Under the pieces are notes generated by a model. That model worked only from the letters and a program-made list of their open reading frames with translations, ran no database searches and was not told where the DNA came from. 64,000 bases of DNA. Origin: Dolomedes plantarius (Eukaryota; Arthropoda; Arachnida; Araneae; Dolomedidae). Where the stretch lies: assembly GCA_907164885.2 (NCBI GenBank), contig OU015496.1:161575109-161639108 (forward strand). Direction: 5' to 3'. Shown piece after piece: positions 61,644 to 64,000 of this stretch. How positions within the stretch are numbered: position 1 is the stretch's first letter; each line of letters opens with the position of its first letter. The translations under genes were made by a program, and so were the position numbers.

Positions 61644-62536
61644 TAATCCGTCCGACAGTTTGTTTCATTTCAATAGTTGCGAAATTATTTCCTCAATCAA
61701 TTTTTATTGCCCCTCAGTATTGTGTATTTTAGAACTTCCTTATTTATTCTTTCATGGTTTTCTGAATATTTAAGCAATTATTGTGGGGATTTTTTTTGTT
61801 TGGGGGGGGGATGATACTCTCCTCTCAGCATATTAAATGTTCTCTAGAACCTTCAACATTATTTTAAACGTAGATTACGTTCCTTAATTATGATCCTGCG
61901 GGGAGAAAAAATATGTCCGGCGTTGAGAGTTATAAATTTGGCAGCTTGCCAAACCCAGTAGCAGTAAATATTTAAACAGAAAAGTACCAAAATGCATTTA
62001 AAAAAAGATAAGCAACGATAACTAATCCTACGTCAATAACCAGCGGTAATTTCGTTAGAAGAGACAACCTGAATTTTTTTTAATGTATTTTCCGTGGCAC
62101 ATCCTCATTTGGACAGCCTTTTATGAGAGGCTATTGTCAGAAAACCGTACGGAAGCACATCATCTCATCACATGACTCATGGGTTGTATTTCTCATGCAA
62201 TTGTGATGAAGTTGACCAGATTGGGCCACGTGCGCTTTCTGTAAGTGAGTAGGAATTTCAAAACAGGACTTATTTATAACACACTAACGTCATGAGTACC
62301 ATATAGGGTACTGTTATTGGGATTTTAAGCATATATTGCGGGGTTTCAATATTTCTAGTGCCTGGGAAAGATTCAGCGGCATGTGCAATGTGGAATATTA
62401 TGAAACATCACGTTAATGTTATTCATATGTCGCATTTTGGAAGAGGGGTCGTATTTTGTGAGAATTTAGAATGCGCGACAGGTTATAACAAAGAGCAGAC
62501 ATTTTTTCGTTACATTAATATATATCTATAGGCAGG
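61175..62536. other. Intergenic sequence with (TA)n tract
   Basis: A TA run lies at 61603-61640 and a G-run at 61802-61810. No coding or mobile element motif recognised. Confidence 0.4.
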
Positions 62537-62540
62537 GTTA

Positions 62541-63251
62541 TCAGGAAAGAATCATCCAATTACAATATTTAATATTTTCCATAATTACAAACAGAAAAAT
62601 ATAATTTATATGTCATTGTAATGGAAAAATGTTAAATTGTTTTTCACAGGTGTTTGATGACTACCTTTAATCACCCGTATATCATTACGATAAGTGATAT
62701 CTTGTGAAACACGTTGGTTAAGTTCGGGCAAACTTGTAGGCAAAGGTGGTGTGAACACAAGATCTTTGACATAGCCCAATAGGAAGAAGTCGCATAGGGT
62801 TAAGTGTGGTGACCTAGGAGAGTAGCTGTGTACGACCAAATCATCGGTTGCACTGCGACCAATCCAATGGTGTGGTAGTTCTCTGTTTAGAAATTTCGTC
62901 ACTAGGCTTTAGTACTTGCATGGTTTGTAATTTGTAAGGCTTAAAAGGTAATTTTTTTCTGAACACAGTCCAATCGGTAGACTGAGGTATTCCAAGTTCA
63001 CGAATAGTACGAACCGTCGATTTCTTCGGATTGCGTAAAAGTCTCTCGCACTCTTTCAACGTTCTCTGCTGAAACACCTGGTTGCCCTGGACTTAAAACT
63101 TCTTAATGACAACAGTGATGCCACCAATTGAGAAAATAAAATGTTTCAAACTAAAAATTTAACACTTCTCTTTTATAATGACATTAATTACAATTTTCTG
63201 TTTGTAAGTATGGAAAATATTAAATTTTGTAATCGGGTGATTCTTTCATGA
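62541..63251 (-). mobile_element. Mariner-like deletion derivative with 60-bp inverted ends
   Basis: TA flanks (62539-62540 and 63252-63253) bound 711 bp. The left end TCAGGAAAGAATCATCCAAT and its continuation through TTTAATATTTTCCAT are inverted at the right end with a few mismatches over about 60 bp. The - strand keeps NPKKSTVRTIRELGIPQST (HTH linker, 63020), VLKPSD and then PRSPHLTLCDFFLLGYVKDL (third catalytic motif, 62790). The central core is deleted. Confidence 0.88.
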
Positions 63252-63253
63252 TA

Positions 63254-64000
63254 TCTCTGTGCATATATATTTATATATATATATATATATTTTTTTTTAT
63301 GTGTATATGATATAATCCTTAAATTTCATTATAATTAAACTATGTTTTACATGTCTGTGTTCTGTGTCAAAGGTATTATACACTGTTATTTTATGTTGTC
63401 AGTTTTTGGTTCACCTCATTGTTGCTCTGCTGAATCGCACATCACACATCGACACCTGACATCGATAACCTTTTCGATAAAACTTTCCTCCGTCACTAGG
63501 AGGAAACAGCCAAGTGAAATTTAGACAACAGGATGCGAGACCGGAACGGACTAATCATAGCAGCAATGAGCGGGAAAATGAAGAGATGTTTCCTTCTTTT
63601 ATGTCGAAACATTGTAGTTTGGAAATAGATAAATAAATGCCTGTGTGTACAGAAACACTGAAAGAAGCCGATCGTTCTGGCGGTGGATCTAAGAGACAGT
63701 TAAGAAAAAGATTTAGTTCCATCGATATAAATTAGTAAATGATAAAACAGAGACAGAGATTCCTATTTGATATAATTTGTTTTTGTGGTGTGAACACCGT
63801 GCTTTTATAATAACTTTAGGTGTTCGCTGTTTTTGAGTGCATTTTAATTTTCATCTATTGTTGTTTTGAAGCCTTACTGTTTATTCACCCATTGTTACTC
63901 AAAGATTCAAGTCAAGTCTGAGGTAAATTTTACCTTCTTATTTTCCCTACATTTCTCTTTTTCTTGGCTAAGACTATCGATTTCTTAAGTCAGACGTTTG
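63254..64000. other. Intergenic sequence, no gene seen
   Basis: Nothing recognised; contains a short TA run at 63268-63289. Confidence 0.4.

Overview
The window is eukaryotic, AT-rich, intron-dominated nuclear DNA from an animal, most likely an arthropod. The Tc1 (Tcb1-like) transposases resemble families that are very abundant in chelicerates, especially spiders, but the exact taxon is an inference. The only clear host gene is the 3' part of an EGFR/ErbB receptor tyrosine kinase on the + strand, 2987..40922. I could follow it through 13 coding exons whose phases all join to one 584-codon frame (583 residues plus TAA). These exons cover the end of the cysteine-rich ectodomain, the transmembrane helix, the juxtamembrane segment, the whole kinase domain and the C-terminal tail. 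The 5' exons lie upstream of the window.

The introns and the 23 kb downstream are packed with transposon remnants. In gene order these are: intron 2, Tc1 and mariner fragments (6.5-7.6 kb); intron 4, a tRNA-derived SINE and a full-length Tc1 copy (9745..11153); intron 5, a LINE RNase H scrap, a Tc1-like element (13565..14807) and a Tigger/pogo element (15521..17777); intron 6, a Ty3/gypsy remnant, a second Tc1 copy (21023..22431) and a hAT scrap; intron 8, piggyBac and mariner remnants; intron 10, a mariner-like deletion derivative, a SINE and a piggyBac-type MITE; intron 11, an LTR-like unit, a DD41D-like element, a Tc1 deletion derivative and a SINE. After the gene come a mariner interrupted by a PIF/Harbinger-type element (43.2-45.1 kb), a palindromic MITE, a LINE with an 844-codon open frame (49658..52258, - strand), a rearranged Tc1, a piggyBac mini-element that keeps its cysteine-rich C-terminal reading frame (58543..59458), a LINE ORF1 remnant and two further mariner remnants. 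Long (TA)n tracts are frequent and often abut transposon ends.

I found no complete new system. The most notable items are a GC-AG intron inside the kinase domain, an unusual HRDLALRN catalytic loop, the nested Harbinger-in-mariner insertion, the piggyBac mini-element, two equal-length Tc1 copies with different disabling lesions, and two SINEs sharing a 3' tail. All family calls come from reading translated motifs by eye; no database search was run.
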